Source: Streptomyces sp. ISL-11 (GTDB lineage: Bacteria > Actinomycetota > Actinomycetes > Streptomycetales > Streptomycetaceae). Taken from it: a stretch of 64,000 nt of DNA. Made by a program: the position numbers and the translations under genes. The stretch lies in contig NZ_JAGGOL010000016.1 in NCBI RefSeq assembly GCF_018614525.1, forward strand, positions 1 through 64,000. Direction: 5' to 3'. The notes under the pieces were generated by a model. It did not search any database. It saw nothing but the letters and a program-made list of their open reading frames with translations, and was not told the DNA's origin. Shown here piece by piece: positions 14,485-22,245 of this stretch (position 1 is its first letter; each line of letters begins with the position of its first letter).

Positions 14485-14798
14485 AGTACCCGCTGCTGTG
14501 GTTGATCAAGCTCTACCAGTGGACCATCAGCCCGCTCCTGGGCCCGGTCTGCAAGTACTACCCGTCGTGCTCGCACTACGGCTATACGGCCATTGATGTG
14601 CACGGCGCGGTCAAAGGAACAGCGCTGACGGCCTGGCGCATCCTGCGCTGCAACCCGTGGTCGCTCGGTGGCGTCGACCACGTCCCTCCCCGGAAGCGTC
14701 CGGTCTGGCACCAGCGGCTGAGGAGCCGACTGGGTGGGCATCCCGCCGTAGGGTCCCCCGCACAGCCCGAGACTCAGCCCAACGCCCAAGGAGCCTGA
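14481..14798 (+). CDS. yidD: Membrane protein insertion efficiency factor YidD
   Basis: This 105-residue protein has the family core [27 protein letters not shown] and the later [13 protein letters not shown]. YidD is a small membrane-associated protein that assists YidC-dependent insertion. It overlaps rnpA by four bases and is 3 bp from yidC, fitting joint expression with its partner. The last 30 residues are variable. Confidence 0.96.
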   Translation: MKYPLLWLIKLYQWTISPLLGPVCKYYPSCSHYGYTAIDVHGAVKGTALTAWRILRCNPWSLGGVDHVPPRKRPVWHQRLRSRLGGHPAVGSPAQPETQPNAQGA

Positions 14799-14801
14799 TT
14801 C

Positions 14802-15902
14802 GTGGACACGATCCTCGGTCCTCTCTATTACGCAGTTTCCTGGATCATCGTCCAGTTCCACTCGCTGTACAGCCTTGTCTTCGACGAGAACAGCGGCTGG
14901 GCGTGGGGTCTGTCCATCGTCTCGCTGGTGGTCCTGATCCGTATCTGCCTGATCCCGCTCTTCGTGAAGCAGATCAAGGCGACACGGAACATGCAGGCGC
15001 TCCAGCCGAAGATGAAGGCGATCCAGGAGCGCTACAAGAGCGACAAGCAGCGCCAGTCCGAAGAGATGATGAAGCTCTACAAGGAGACGGGCACCAACCC
15101 GCTCTCGAGCTGTCTCCCGATCCTGGCCCAGTCGCCCTTCTTCATCTCGCTGTACCAGGTCCTGAACCACATCGCGCAGGGCAAGACGGTCGGCGTCATC
15201 AACAAGGACCTGCTGGACAGCGCCCGGCAGGCGCACGTCTTCGGTGCGCCGCTGTCGGTGAAGTTCATGGACTCCGCGGCCAAGGTCGAGAAGCTGGGCG
15301 CCACGCTGACCGATGTCCGCGTCGTCACGGTCATCATGATCGTCCTGATGTCGCTGTCGCAGTTCTACACGCAGCGCCAGCTGATGACGAAGAACGTCGA
15401 CCTCACGGTGAAGACGCCGTTCATGCAGCAGCAGAAGATGCTGATGTATGTCTTCCCGATCATGTTCGCCGTCTTCGGCATCAACTTCCCCGTCGGTGTC
15501 CTCGTCTACTGGCTGACCACCAACGTGTGGACCCTGGGTCAGCAGATGTTCGTCATCCGCCGCAACCCGACCCCCGGCAGCATCGCCTTCACCCAGCGCC
15601 AGGAGCGGCTGCGGGCCAAGGGCAAGCTCAAGGAGGACCCGGCGGAGGTCGAGGCGAAGAAGGCGGTCGAGGCCGCTCGCGCCCGGCGCCAGCAGCCCAA
15701 GCGCCAGCCCAAGGCCAAGCGCCAGCTCGCGGGCACGGCTCAGCAGCCGGACGCCGGTGGTGAGAAGACCTCGCTGGAGAAGCAGCAGCCCGAGGACACC
15801 GAGCCCAAGCCCAAGCAGGCCGGTGGCGGCTCTTCCCGCAACGCCAAGTCCGGGCAGCGCAAGGGCGGCCCCCAGCGGCCCAAGCACCCGACCAAGAAGT
15901 AA
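14802..15902 (+). CDS. yidC: Membrane protein insertase YidC
   Basis: YidC inserts and folds membrane proteins alone or with SecYEG. The GTG start follows AAGGAG. At 366 residues it is the Gram-positive type without the large periplasmic domain. Hydrophobic segments are visible near residues 30-55, 100-120, 170-190, 215-235 and 240-255. A conserved Arg lies in the first hydrophilic groove ([23 protein letters not shown] region). The last 100 residues form a basic Lys/Arg/Gln tail, possibly contacting the ribosome. Confidence 0.96.
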   Translation: MDTILGPLYYAVSWIIVQFHSLYSLVFDENSGWAWGLSIVSLVVLIRICLIPLFVKQIKATRNMQALQPKMKAIQERYKSDKQRQSEEMMKLYKETGTNPLSSCLPILAQSPFFISLYQVLNHIAQGKTVGVINKDLLDSARQAHVFGAPLSVKFMDSAAKVEKLGATLTDVRVVTVIMIVLMSLSQFYTQRQLMTKNVDLTVKTPFMQQQKMLMYVFPIMFAVFGINFPVGVLVYWLTTNVWTLGQQMFVIRRNPTPGSIAFTQRQERLRAKGKLKEDPAEVEAKKAVEAARARRQQPKRQPKAKRQLAGTAQQPDAGGEKTSLEKQQPEDTEPKPKQAGGGSSRNAKSGQRKGGPQRPKHPTKK

Positions 15903-15916
15903 TGAAGGAGTCCACC

Positions 15917-16435
15917 GTGACGGACACGCAGCGTCAGACCGGTGCCGCCGCCGAGGGCACCGACACCCTGTCCCGCCTGGAGCAGGAAGGCGAGATCGCG
16001 GCCGACTACCTCGAGGGTCTGCTGGACATCGCCGACCTCGACGGTGACATCGACATGGATGTCGAGGCCGACCGCGCCGCGGTGTCGATCATCAGCGACT
16101 CGACCAGCCGTGACCTGCAGAAGCTCGTCGGCCGTGACGGTGAGGTGCTGGAGGCGCTCCAGGAGCTCACCCGGCTCGCCGTGAACCGCGAGACCGGTGA
16201 CCGCAGCCGCCTGATGCTGGACATCGCGGGCTTCCGTGCCCGTAGGCGCGAGGAGCTGGCGCAGGTCGGTGCCAAGGCCGCCGAGGAGGCCAAGAGCACC
16301 GGCGAGGCGGTCAGGCTGGACCCGATGACCCCCTTCGAGCGCAAGGTCGTCCACGACGCGGTGGCCGCCGCCGGTCTGCGCAGCGAGTCCGAGGGCGAGG
16401 AGCCGCAGCGCCGCGTGGTCGTACTTCCGGCCTGA
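15917..16435 (+). CDS. Jag/KhpB-type RNA-binding protein (KH and R3H)
   Basis: I chose the GTG at 15917 because GAAGGAG lies 6 bases upstream; an ATG at 15902 overlaps the yidC stop but has no ribosome site. The 172-residue protein has a KH-type domain (around GRDGEVLEALQELTRLAVNR) followed by an R3H domain (MTPFERKVVHDAVAAAGLRSES). Jag/KhpB proteins bind RNA and affect cell division or envelope genes in Gram-positive bacteria. The position after yidC is universal for the family. Confidence 0.93.
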   Translation: MTDTQRQTGAAAEGTDTLSRLEQEGEIAADYLEGLLDIADLDGDIDMDVEADRAAVSIISDSTSRDLQKLVGRDGEVLEALQELTRLAVNRETGDRSRLMLDIAGFRARRREELAQVGAKAAEEAKSTGEAVRLDPMTPFERKVVHDAVAAAGLRSESEGEEPQRRVVVLPA

Positions 16436-16469
16436 TCGCTGCCTTCCCGATCCCACTTCTAGGTGTGTC

Positions 16470-16497
16470 CGGCCCCGTCTGCTCGCAGGCGGGGCCG
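16470..16497 (+). terminator. Terminator after the rpmH-jag run
   Basis: A 13-bp stem with one G-T pair and a 2-base loop (CGGCCCCGTCTGC and complement) lies 35 bases past the jag stop. It probably ends the rpmH transcript, with rsmG starting 68 bases later. Confidence 0.7.
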
Positions 16498-16564
16498 ATC
16501 CTTGTCAGCCTGATATTCAGACTCTGACCTTCAGAGAGAACGTCGTACGGAAGGACGGTTCCCC

Positions 16565-17275
16565 GTGGATGAGGCAGCGGAGCTCCCCCCGGCGCCACCG
16601 GAGGCGCAGGCGGTATTCGGCGACCGCTTGCCAGAGGCCGTCCGGTACGCGGAACTGCTCGCGGACGCGGGCGTACGCCGCGGCCTGATCGGTCCCCGTG
16701 AGGTGCCGCGGCTGTGGGAGCGGCACCTGCTGAACTGCGCGGTGCTCTCCGAGGCCGTGCCGGACGGCGTCTCGGTGTGCGATGTGGGCTCCGGGGCCGG
16801 GCTGCCCGGTATCCCGCTGGCCCTGGTGCGGCCCGACCTCCAGATCACGCTGCTGGAGCCGCTGCTCCGCCGCACGACCTTCCTGCAGGAGGTCGTCGAG
16901 CTGCTGGGCCTGGACCATGTCACCGTGGTCCGCGGCCGCGCCGAGGAGATGCTCGGCAAGGTGGAGCCGGTGCACGTGGTGACGGCACGGGCGGTCGCCC
17001 CGCTGGACCGCCTGGCCGGCTGGGGAGTGCCGCTGCTGCGCCCGTACGGGGAGATGCTGGCGCTCAAGGGCGACACGGCCGAAGAGGAGCTCAAGAGCGC
17101 TCGCGCGGCGCTGAGCAAGCTCGGCGTCGTACGGACGTCGGTGCTCCACGTCGGCGAGGGCATCGTCGACCCGATGTCCACCGTGGTGCGTGTCGAGGTC
17201 GGGGAGAGCCCCGGCGGTGTGCGCTTCGCGGCCAAGCGGGCGAAGGCCGCCGGCCGGTCGCGCCGTCGGCGCTGA
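16565..17275 (+). CDS. rsmG: 16S rRNA (guanine-N7) methyltransferase RsmG
   Basis: RsmG (GidB) methylates G527 of 16S rRNA using S-adenosylmethionine; loss gives low-level streptomycin resistance. The SAM-binding motif CDVGSGAGLPGIPLALVRP is near residue 74. The GTG start gives 236 residues, in the family range, with a basic tail. It sits between jag and parA as in most actinobacteria. Confidence 0.97.
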   Translation: MDEAAELPPAPPEAQAVFGDRLPEAVRYAELLADAGVRRGLIGPREVPRLWERHLLNCAVLSEAVPDGVSVCDVGSGAGLPGIPLALVRPDLQITLLEPLLRRTTFLQEVVELLGLDHVTVVRGRAEEMLGKVEPVHVVTARAVAPLDRLAGWGVPLLRPYGEMLALKGDTAEEELKSARAALSKLGVVRTSVLHVGEGIVDPMSTVVRVEVGESPGGVRFAAKRAKAAGRSRRRR

Positions 17276-17436
17276 TCACTTCCTGAGTCTCACCCCTGGG
17301 GAAGGGGCGGCTGCTCTTCAGGTCTTCGGGTCGTCGAAGAGCCAGTCGCCCACAACCGGACAATGCTCCATACAAGCTGTCAAACCTATGCATAACGGAG
17401 TGTCGTGGCCGAGTAGCGGAGCGTCCGGTGCATCGT

Positions 17437-17450
17437 GTTTCACGTGAAAC
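17437..17450. promoter_or_regulatory. parS site 1 (parA leader)
   Basis: Perfect GTTTCACGTGAAAC, the ParB-binding centromere sequence, in the rsmG-parA spacer. The parA frame stays open through it as F-H-V-K. Confidence 0.97.
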
Positions 17451-17533
17451 GTCGCTCCTTGCTCAAGGGAATCATCGGCCGCGGTCGCCTGGATGCCGGT
17501 CCCCGCGACCGTCGCATGGCCCGGGACCCGCGT

Positions 17534-17563
17534 TCATCCACAGGCGAGGTGGATTCATCCACA
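17534..17563. promoter_or_regulatory. Two DnaA-box-like repeats upstream of parA
   Basis: TCATCCACAGG occurs at 17534 and 17555 (21-bp spacing, two helical turns). Each core is one base from TTATCCACA. They may let DnaA influence parA expression; this is an inference. Confidence 0.5.
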
Positions 17564-17599
17564 GGAGAACATGCCTCGCTGGTTCACGACCCCGAAAGC

Positions 17600-18652
17600 A
17601 TGGCAGGCTCTGTCCACTGCGAGCCTGATGTCGAGGAGAGTGAATCCTTGCGGTCCGACGCCAATATCGCGGGGCCGATGGCCGACCCGGTCCCCGGTCC
17701 CCGTCCCGCCGACCCCGAGCTGGGTGCCGAACACGGTTCCCTGGCTGCCGGGGACCTCGTTTCACGTGAAACGCCGTCCACTCCGATGCCCAGGCCCGAC
17801 CAGACCCGCGTGATGGTGGTCGCCAACCAGAAGGGTGGTGTGGGCAAGACCACGACCACCGTGAATCTGGCGGCGTCGCTGGCCCTGCACGGCAACCGCG
17901 TGCTGGTCATCGACCTGGATCCGCAGGGCAACGCCTCCACGGCTCTGGGCATTGATCACCACGCCGATGTGCCATCGATCTATGACGTCCTCGTGGACAG
18001 CAGGCAGCTCTCCGACGTCGTTCAGCCAGTACGGGACGTGGAGGGGCTCTTCTGCGCCCCGGCCACCATCGATCTGGCAGGTGCCGAGATCGAGCTTGTC
18101 TCGCTCGTGGCCCGCGAGAGCCGGCTGGACCGTGCGATCAAGGCGTACGAGCAGCCCCTGGACTACATCCTCATCGACTGCCCGCCCTCGCTCGGCCTGC
18201 TGACCGTCAACGCCCTGGTCGCCGGCGCCGAGGTGCTGATCCCCATCCAGTGCGAGTACTACGCGCTGGAGGGGCTGGGTCAGCTGCTGCGCAATGTGGA
18301 GCTGGTGCGGGGCCACCTGAACCCCACGCTCCATGTGTCGACGATTCTGCTGACGATGTACGACGGGCGGACCCGGCTGGCCTCGCAGGTGGCCGACGAG
18401 GTCCGGACCCACTTCGGCCATGAGGTGCTGAGGACCAGCATCCCCCGGTCGGTGCGTATCTCGGAGGCGCCCAGCTACGGGCAGACCGTTCTTACCTACG
18501 ACCCAGGCTCCAGCGGCGCACTGTCCTACCTGGAGGCCGCCCGGGAGATCGCGCTGCGGGGGATCGGCGTGCATTACGACGGCAGTAACGCCCACACGTT
18601 GGGCCATCAACAACAGCAAGACCAGCACAGCATGTCGGAGGGGCTGCAGTGA
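17600..18652 (+). CDS. parA: Chromosome partitioning ATPase ParA
   Basis: ParA is the Walker-type ATPase that, with ParB bound to parS, positions chromosome origins; in Streptomyces it extends along aerial hyphae during sporulation. The ATG at 17600 (MAGSVHCEPDVEES) gives 350 residues and matches the start usual in Streptomyces, though the ribosome site is weak and the frame is open back to a GTG at 17435. The deviant Walker A is KGGVGKTTT; switch motifs are DLDPQGNAS and IDCPPSLG. The N-terminal 70 residues are disordered and contain a parS site read as VSRET. The stop overlaps the parB start (GTGA). Confidence 0.95.
   Translation: MAGSVHCEPDVEESESLRSDANIAGPMADPVPGPRPADPELGAEHGSLAAGDLVSRETPSTPMPRPDQTRVMVVANQKGGVGKTTTTVNLAASLALHGNRVLVIDLDPQGNASTALGIDHHADVPSIYDVLVDSRQLSDVVQPVRDVEGLFCAPATIDLAGAEIELVSLVARESRLDRAIKAYEQPLDYILIDCPPSLGLLTVNALVAGAEVLIPIQCEYYALEGLGQLLRNVELVRGHLNPTLHVSTILLTMYDGRTRLASQVADEVRTHFGHEVLRTSIPRSVRISEAPSYGQTVLTYDPGSSGALSYLEAAREIALRGIGVHYDGSNAHTLGHQQQQDQHSMSEGLQ
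17759..17772. promoter_or_regulatory. parS site 2 (inside parA)
   Basis: Perfect GTTTCACGTGAAAC within the disordered N-terminal coding part of parA, translated as V-S-R-E-T. Confidence 0.97.
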
Positions 18653-19758
18653 GCGAGCGACGTAGAGGACTGGGCCGTGGGCTCGGTGCGCTGATTCCGG
18701 CGGCACCCAAGACATCGGACAACGCGGGACCCGCCATGGGCCCTGGTGCGACGTCTCCCACGGCGGTCCCGGTGCTCACCGTGGAGCGTGGCGTGGCCGC
18801 GGCCAAGGTCGCCACTCTCACCGTGAACGAGGTCCCCGTTTCACGTGAAACAGAGACCGTGCCGTCCGCGGCACCGGAGCCGGACGACCTGGACGCGGTG
18901 GCGGGAGCGCACTTCGCCGAGCTGCCGCTGGACTCCATCACCCCCAACCCTCGCCAGCCTCGCGAGGTGTTCGACGAGGACGCGCTCGCCGAACTGGTGA
19001 CCTCGATCCGTGAGGTCGGCCTGCTGCAACCGGTCGTCGTTCGGCAGCTGGCCCCGGAGCGCTACGAGCTCATCATGGGCGAGCGGCGCTGGCGCGCCTG
19101 CCGTGAGGCCGGCCTGGAGAAGATTCCGTCCATCATCAGGGCGACCGACGACGAGAAGTTGCTCCTCGACGCGCTGCTGGAGAACCTGCACCGGGCCGAG
19201 CTGAACCCCCTTGAGGAAGCCGCTGCCTACGACCAGCTGCTCAAGGACTTCAACTGCACGCACGAAGAGCTGGCGGACCGCATCGGCCGGTCGCGGCCGC
19301 AGATCTCCAACACGCTCCGGCTGCTGAAGCTTTCACCTGAAGTGCAGCGGCGGGTGGCGTCGGGTGTGCTGTCCGCCGGGCACGCCCGGGCGCTGCTCTC
19401 GGTCGACGACTCCGAGGAGCAGGATGCGCTTGCCAAGCGCATCGTGGCCGAGGGGCTGTCGGTGCGGACGGTGGAAGAGATCGTCAAGGTGATGGGCCGG
19501 GGACAGCGCGGCTCGGCGAAGACCAAGGGGCCGCGTGCCGGGGCGCGGGTCTCGCCTGCGCTCAACCACCTCGCCACGCGCCTGTCGGACCGCTTCGAGA
19601 CCCGGGTGAAGGTGGACCTGGGCCAGAAGAAGGGCAAGATCGTCGTCGAGTTCGCCTCGATGGAGGATCTGGAGAGGATCCTCGGCACGCTGGCCCCGGG
19701 CGAGGGGCGCGTGCTGGAGCAGAAGCTCGCGAGTGACGGCGAGGCCGACGCGGAGTAG
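18649..19758 (+). CDS. parB: Chromosome partitioning protein ParB
   Basis: ParB binds parS, spreads as a CTP-dependent clamp, and stimulates ParA. The GTG overlaps the parA stop. The 369-residue protein begins with the typical RRGLGRGLGALIP motif for contact with ParA. The CTP-binding domain follows (NPRQPREVF, then GERRWRACREAGL with the GERR motif). A helix-turn-helix reads parS (ADRIGRSRPQISNTLRLL), and the C-terminal dimer domain ends the protein. A parS site lies in its linker near residue 64, read as VSRET. Confidence 0.97.
   Translation: MSERRRGLGRGLGALIPAAPKTSDNAGPAMGPGATSPTAVPVLTVERGVAAAKVATLTVNEVPVSRETETVPSAAPEPDDLDAVAGAHFAELPLDSITPNPRQPREVFDEDALAELVTSIREVGLLQPVVVRQLAPERYELIMGERRWRACREAGLEKIPSIIRATDDEKLLLDALLENLHRAELNPLEEAAAYDQLLKDFNCTHEELADRIGRSRPQISNTLRLLKLSPEVQRRVASGVLSAGHARALLSVDDSEEQDALAKRIVAEGLSVRTVEEIVKVMGRGQRGSAKTKGPRAGARVSPALNHLATRLSDRFETRVKVDLGQKKGKIVVEFASMEDLERILGTLAPGEGRVLEQKLASDGEADAE
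18838..18851. promoter_or_regulatory. parS site 3 (inside parB)
   Basis: Perfect GTTTCACGTGAAAC in the linker between the ParA-contact motif and the CTP-binding domain of parB, read as V-S-R-E-T. Confidence 0.97.
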
Positions 19759-19782
19759 AGCCTGGCCTGCACCGACCGCTGA

Positions 19783-19818
19783 GGGCGGGTTGTGTTTCAC
19801 GTGGAACACAACCCGCCC
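19783..19818 (+). terminator. parB terminator with a parS at its tip
   Basis: A 36-bp near-perfect palindrome (18-bp arms, one mismatch) begins 25 bases after the parB stop and is followed by TTTGCCTT. Its middle 14 bases are the parS variant at 19794-19807. Confidence 0.8.
19794..19807. promoter_or_regulatory. parS site 4 (one mismatch, in terminator)
   Basis: GTTTCACGTGGAAC, one base off consensus, centred in the parB terminator hairpin. Confidence 0.85.
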
Positions 19819-19916
19819 TTTGCCTTACTCCGCTTTCCGCTCAATGGGCGCCCGGATACGATGCGTTGAGGTATGGCGCATCCACGTTGGACTCAGTTCG
19901 CGGAGGGGGCGGGGCC

Positions 19917-20174
19917 ATGCGAGCGGTGAGCCGGACCGGATTGGTGGCGACAGGCTTTGGCCTGGGAGCGGTCGGCGGATTCGTCGGCAGTCTCCTCAGG
20001 GAGCGGAGCGCGCTGAGCGCCGCCCGGGGTGAGACACGCGACGGAAGTGAGGAATGGGCTCGATGGGGCGTCGGCTTGTACCGCTCACGCTGGACAACCT
20101 CCCGGATCTTCCCCAGCGCTGCCGTTCCTGCGTCTTCTGGGAGCTCGACCCCGTCAGCGGAGAGGCCGCGCTGA
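19917..20174 (+). CDS. Possible small membrane protein, unrecognised
   Basis: An ATG with a good upstream CGGAGG opens an 85-codon frame. Residues 8-29 are Gly-rich and hydrophobic (TGLVATGFGLGAVGGFVGSLL), like a membrane segment with G-x-x-x-G spacing. The 3' third overlaps the GNAT gene in another frame, and the tail there looks non-native. It could be a real short gene with a longer than usual overlap, or chance. I do not recognise the family. Confidence 0.3.
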   Translation: MRAVSRTGLVATGFGLGAVGGFVGSLLRERSALSAARGETRDGSEEWARWGVGLYRSRWTTSRIFPSAAVPASSGSSTPSAERPR

Positions 20175-20680
20175 AGGCAGGTCGTCCGGAGCTGGAGAAG
20201 GAGGCCTGGATCTCGGCCGTTCTCCTGGAATGGGGATCGTGTGGCCGGGTCGTCTATGTGGACGAGATCCCGGTGGGCTTCGTGCTGTACGCCCCGCCGG
20301 CCTATGTGCCGCGTTCGGCCGCGTTCTCCACGAGCCCTGTGGCGGCGGACGCCGTGCAGCTGATGACGGCCTGGCTGGCCCCCGGTTACCAGGGACAGGG
20401 ACTGGGGCGGACGATGGTGCAGACCGTCGCCAAGGACGTCCTTCGCCGCGGGTTCAAGGCGATCGAGGCATTCGGTGACGCACGCTGGAAGGAGCCCGCG
20501 TGTGTCCTGCCGGCCGATTATCTCCTGGCGGTGGGCTTCAAGACCGTGCGGCCGCACCCTCGCTTTCCGCGGCTGCGGCTGGAGCTTCGGACGGCGCTGT
20601 CCTGGAAAGAGGACGTCGAGCTTGCCCTGGACCGCCTGCTGGGCGCCGTGCAGAAGGAGCCGGTTCTCAGACCGCTGTAG
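20063..20680 (+). CDS. GNAT family N-acetyltransferase
   Basis: This 205-residue protein has the GNAT acetyl-CoA motif MTAWLAPGYQGQGLGRTMVQTVAKDVLRRG near its middle, with the Q/R-x-x-G-x-G/A pattern in GYQGQGLG. The N-terminus carries a Cys pair (RCRSCVFWELDP) typical of this actinobacterial group. I prefer the ATG at 20063 over 20054 because GTGAGGA then sits at a proper distance. It lies between parB and trxA in Streptomyces. The substrate is unknown. Confidence 0.9.
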   Translation: MGRRLVPLTLDNLPDLPQRCRSCVFWELDPVSGEAALKAGRPELEKEAWISAVLLEWGSCGRVVYVDEIPVGFVLYAPPAYVPRSAAFSTSPVAADAVQLMTAWLAPGYQGQGLGRTMVQTVAKDVLRRGFKAIEAFGDARWKEPACVLPADYLLAVGFKTVRPHPRFPRLRLELRTALSWKEDVELALDRLLGAVQKEPVLRPL

Positions 20681-20709
20681 CCGGCGGGGACGCACCGCCC
20701 TGGAACGAG

Positions 20710-20740
20710 AACAGGCCCACCCGGTCCGGGTGGGCCTGTT
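20710..20740. terminator. Bidirectional terminator between GNAT gene and trxA
   Basis: A perfect 14-bp stem with a GTC loop (core ACAGGCCCACCCG and complement) lies between two convergent genes. A parS site starts inside its last three bases. Confidence 0.85.
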
Positions 20741-20751
20741 TCACGTGAAAC
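20738..20751. promoter_or_regulatory. parS site 5 (abutting a terminator)
   Basis: Perfect GTTTCACGTGAAAC, overlapping the right arm of the terminator by three bases, about 35 bases from the trxA stop. Confidence 0.97.
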
Positions 20752-20784
20752 AGCGATGGGCTGTCTCCGTCTGTGCGTCTCGCT

Positions 20785-21114
20785 CTACTTCGCGCTCAGG
20801 AAGGGATCCAGGTCGCGCTCGAGGGCGGCCTTGGGCTTCGCACCGACGATCGTCTGGACGACCTCACCGCCCTGGTAGACGTTCAGGGTCGGGATCGACA
20901 TGACGCCGTACTTCGCGGCAGTAGCCGGGTTCTGGTCGATGTTCAGCTTGACGATCTCGATCTTGTCGCCGTGCTCGGCGGCGATCGCCTCCAGGGAGGG
21001 TGCGATCTGGCGGCACGGACCGCACCACTCGGCCCAGAAGTCCACCAGGACGGGCTTGTCGCTCTTCAGGACGTCCTCGTCGAAGGAAGCGTCGGTCACG
21101 GTCTTGAGAGCCAC
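20785..21114 (-). CDS. trxA: Thioredoxin
   Basis: A 109-residue thioredoxin with the active site WCGPC (Cys31, Cys34) and the cis-proline region MSIPTLNVYQGG. It reduces cytosolic disulfides and is itself reduced by TrxB. It lies 48 bp after trxB on the same strand, so both are probably driven by the promoter upstream of trxB. Length is standard. Confidence 0.98.
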   Translation of the reverse strand: MALKTVTDASFDEDVLKSDKPVLVDFWAEWCGPCRQIAPSLEAIAAEHGDKIEIVKLNIDQNPATAAKYGVMSIPTLNVYQGGEVVQTIVGAKPKAALERDLDPFLSAK

Positions 21115-21162
21115 GGAGGTCTCCTTAAGTCTTCTCTGCGTGGGGGTGGGGGGTGGGGTGGA

Positions 21163-22131
21163 TCAGGGGGTCTGCTCGGGCTCGCGCACGTGCTCGCTGT
21201 GGGAGAGGGAAGCGAGGAAGCGCTCGGCGTCGAGGGCGGCGGAGCAGCCCGTACCGGCGGCGGTGATTGCCTGGCGGTAGGTGTGGTCCACCACATCACC
21301 GGCGGCGAACACGCCGGTCAGGTTGGTGCGCGTCGAGGGGGCGTCGACCTTGAGGTAGCCCTCGTCGTCGAGGTTCAGCTGGCCCTTGAACAGCTCGGTG
21401 CGCGGGTCATGGCCGATCGCGATGAACAGGCCGGTCACCGGGAGCTCGGAGGTCTCGTCGGTCTTGAGGTTGCGCAGCGTCAGCCCGGACAGCTTGTTCT
21501 CGCCGTGGATCTCGGCGATCTCGCTGTCCCAGACGAAGGAGATCTTCGGGTCGGCGAAGGCACGCTCCTGCATCGCCTTGCTGGCGCGCAGGGTGTCGCG
21601 ACGGTGGACGACGGTGACGGACTTGGCGAAGCGGGAGAGGAAGGTGGCTTCCTCCATCGCCGTGTCGCCGCCGCCGATGACGGCGATGTCCTGGTCCTTG
21701 AAGAAGAACCCGTCACAGGTGGCGCACCAGGAGACACCGCGGCCGGAGAGCTCGTCCTCGCGGGGCAGGCCCAGCTTGCGGTGCTGGGAACCGGTGGTGA
21801 CGATCACGGCCTTGGCACGGTGAACGGTGCCGGCGGAGTCCGTGACGGTCTTGATCTCCTCGCTGAGGTCCACCGCGATGACATCGTCGGGGATCAGCTC
21901 GGCGCCGAAGCGCTCGGCCTGCGCCCGCATGTTGTCCATCAGGTCCGGACCCATGATCCCTTCGCGGAAACCGGGGAAGTTCTCCACGTCGGTGGTGTTC
22001 ATCAACGCGCCACCGGCGGTCACGGCACCCTCGAAGACCAGCGGCTTCAGCGAAGCGCGGGCGGTGTAGAGAGCGGCCGTGTAGCCAGCGGGCCCGGAAC
22101 CGATGATGATCACGTTGCGGACGTCGCTCAC
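21163..22131 (-). CDS. trxB: Thioredoxin-disulfide reductase
   Basis: This 322-residue FAD/NADPH enzyme reduces thioredoxin. The FAD motif is [12 protein letters not shown] at residues 9-20. The redox motif CATC is at Cys136-Cys139, followed by the NADPH motif [10 protein letters not shown]. The C-terminal FAD contact is [10 protein letters not shown]. It starts at a GTG and is preceded by a near-ideal SigR-type promoter, in line with disulfide-stress control of trxBA in Streptomyces coelicolor. Confidence 0.98.
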   Translation of the reverse strand: MSDVRNVIIIGSGPAGYTAALYTARASLKPLVFEGAVTAGGALMNTTDVENFPGFREGIMGPDLMDNMRAQAERFGAELIPDDVIAVDLSEEIKTVTDSAGTVHRAKAVIVTTGSQHRKLGLPREDELSGRGVSWCATCDGFFFKDQDIAVIGGGDTAMEEATFLSRFAKSVTVVHRRDTLRASKAMQERAFADPKISFVWDSEIAEIHGENKLSGLTLRNLKTDETSELPVTGLFIAIGHDPRTELFKGQLNLDDEGYLKVDAPSTRTNLTGVFAAGDVVDHTYRQAITAAGTGCSAALDAERFLASLSHSEHVREPEQTP

Positions 22132-22191
22132 GGGAGTCTTCCTTGTCTGCCGACTGCTGTCTCGGGACCTTGCGGGGTGTTCATCCCACCC

Positions 22192-22218
22192 AACGGATCC
22201 TACGGGGCGCGCATTCCC
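22192..22218 (-). promoter_or_regulatory. SigR-type promoter of trxBA
   Basis: On the minus strand GGGAAT is followed after exactly 18 bases by GTT, the SigR consensus GGGAAT-N18-GTT. The expected transcription start gives a leader of about 55 bases before trxB. SigR is the disulfide-stress sigma factor known to drive trxBA in Streptomyces coelicolor. Confidence 0.85.
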
Positions 22219-22245
22219 GAAGGGCGACAGCTCGGGCCGACAGAC

